Assembly: GCF_014697425.1 (NCBI RefSeq)
Contig: NZ_JACJRU010000007.1
Span: 1-64,000 of the forward strand
DNA length: 64,000 nucleotides
From: Nostoc sp. FACHB-110
GTDB lineage: Bacteria > Cyanobacteriota > Cyanobacteriia > Cyanobacteriales > Nostocaceae
Direction of reading: 5' to 3'
Below the pieces are notes generated by a model that worked only from the letters and a program-made list of their open reading frames with translations, was not told the DNA's origin and searched no databases. Numbering within the stretch: the stretch's first letter is position 1; every line of letters starts with the position of its first letter. Position numbers and translations under genes: made by a program. Shown here one piece after another: positions 63,239-64,000 of the stretch.

Positions 63239-64000
63239 TTACGCTGCGGCTTTGAAGGTCTTTTTGTAATCGTCTAAAGCAGCTTTCAATGCGGCTTCTT
63301 CTTCATCACCTAGTACTTTTTTGCTTTGTACTGCTCCGTAATAAGGAGACTTACCAGTTTTCAGGTAGTCGCGGAAACCTTTGGTAAAGGTGGTTACTTT
63401 ATCTACAGCGATATCATCTAAGTAACCGTTAATACCAGCGTAAAGAATTGCCACTTGTTCAGCTACAGACAAAGGCTCATTTTGAGACTGCTTGAGGAGT
63501 TCCCGCAGACGTTGACCCCTTGCTAATTGGTCTTGGGTAGCTTTATCTAAGTCAGAAGCAAATTGCGCGAAGGCTTGGAGGTCATCAAACTGTGCGAGTT
63601 CCAGTTTAATCTTACCAGCAACTTTTTTCATTGCCTTGGTTTGTGCCGCAGAACCCACACGGGATACGGAAATACCAGGGTTTACAGCAGGACGAATACC
63701 AGCGTTGAACAAGTCAGAAGATAAGAATATCTGACCGTCGGTGATGGAAATTACGTTTGTAGGAATGTATGCGGATACGTCACCTGCTTGGGTTTCGATG
63801 ATGGGTAGCGCAGTCATGCTACCAGTACCCAACTCATCACTAAGTTTAGCGGCTCTTTCTAACAAGCGAGAGTGAATGTAGAATACGTCTCCGGGGTAAG
63901 CTTCCCGTCCGGGTGGACGACGTAGTAGCAAGGACATTTGGCGATAAGCTTGTGCTTGCTTGGACAAGTCGTCGTAAATTACTAGGGTAGCTTTGCCTTT
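63239..64000 (-). CDS. atpA: ATP synthase F1 subunit alpha, C-terminal part (cut by window edge)
   Basis: The last 253 codons of AtpA. The frame is open to the window edge and begins [20 protein letters not shown], then [31 protein letters not shown] and the alpha/beta signature [17 protein letters not shown]. Nucleotide-binding motifs lie beyond the window. An ATG at 63967 is internal and not the start. It is the alpha subunit of the F1 hexamer. In other cyanobacteria the gamma gene follows it directly. Confidence 0.95.
   Translation of the reverse strand, partial: KGKATLVIYDDLSKQAQAYRQMSLLLRRPPGREAYPGDVFYIHSRLLERAAKLSDELGTGSMTALPIIETQAGDVSAYIPTNVISITDGQIFLSSDLFNAGIRPAVNPGISVSRVGSAAQTKAMKKVAGKIKLELAQFDDLQAFAQFASDLDKATQDQLARGQRLRELLKQSQNEPLSVAEQVAILYAGINGYLDDIAVDKVTTFTKGFRDYLKTGKSPYYGAVQSKKVLGDEEEAALKAALDDYKKTFKAAA

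Overview
This window is chromosomal DNA from a cyanobacterium, most likely a filamentous Nostocales-type strain (inference). The evidence is the frequent HIP1 octamer GCGATCGC, heptanucleotide short tandem repeats between genes, a fused panC/cmk gene, an Fe-type superoxide dismutase, a 315-residue ATP synthase gamma subunit, and many genes of cyanobacterial families (DUF1499, DUF2358, DUF29, Uma2). I found no rRNA, tRNA, CRISPR array or intact insertion sequence.

Layout. 0-6.4 kb is metal-related: a cbiMNQO cobalt/nickel ECF transporter operon faces a convergent pair encoding an MbnP-family copper protein and its MbnH-family di-heme partner, followed by DUF1499 and RidA-family genes. 6.9-11.5 kb is a complete carbohydrate-type ABC transporter. 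Its two permease genes sit between inverted copies of a composite tandem-repeat block. 11.6-23.4 kb holds a very large CPBP (CAAX/Abi-type) membrane protease, a nested MITE, trmB, a metallophosphoesterase, a phosphodiester-glycosidase lipoprotein, a TPR protein, an MBL-fold hydrolase and an L,D-transpeptidase. 23.6-26 kb has a DUF29 gene and a D12-class adenine methylase next to a truncated HNH restriction enzyme. 26-38.7 kb is mostly housekeeping: an Hsp70-like gene, uvsE, glsA (with an NtcA-type site), an RlpA-like gene, panC/cmk, sodB, purM, a PHP-domain gene and a NarL-type regulator.

39.4-49.9 kb is a DNA phosphorothioation (Dnd) island. dndB diverges from dndC, followed by dndD, dndE and a phosphorothioation-associated methyltransferase. 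A radical-SAM gene and a secreted-protein gene on the opposite strand are interleaved. No dndFGH restriction genes and no dndA are present. 50-55.8 kb carries ampG, small membrane proteins, a GNAT acetyltransferase with a repeat inserted in frame, a PD-(D/E)XK-like protein, a HEAT-repeat protein and a cupin. 55.8-64 kb is the end of the ATP synthase operon on the minus strand, but atpA and the gamma-subunit gene are separated by about 5.7 kb. That gap holds a terminator-like hairpin, three tandem paralogous membrane GTPases, a Uma2 gene and a duplicated copy of the pre-gamma spacer.

The most unusual items are the GTPase array splitting the atp operon with its duplicated spacer, the MbnP/MbnH pair in a cyanobacterium, the rearranged Dnd island, the repeat-bracketed permease genes, and the empty and filled forms of one MITE. 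All functional calls come from reading motifs by eye. No database search was run.
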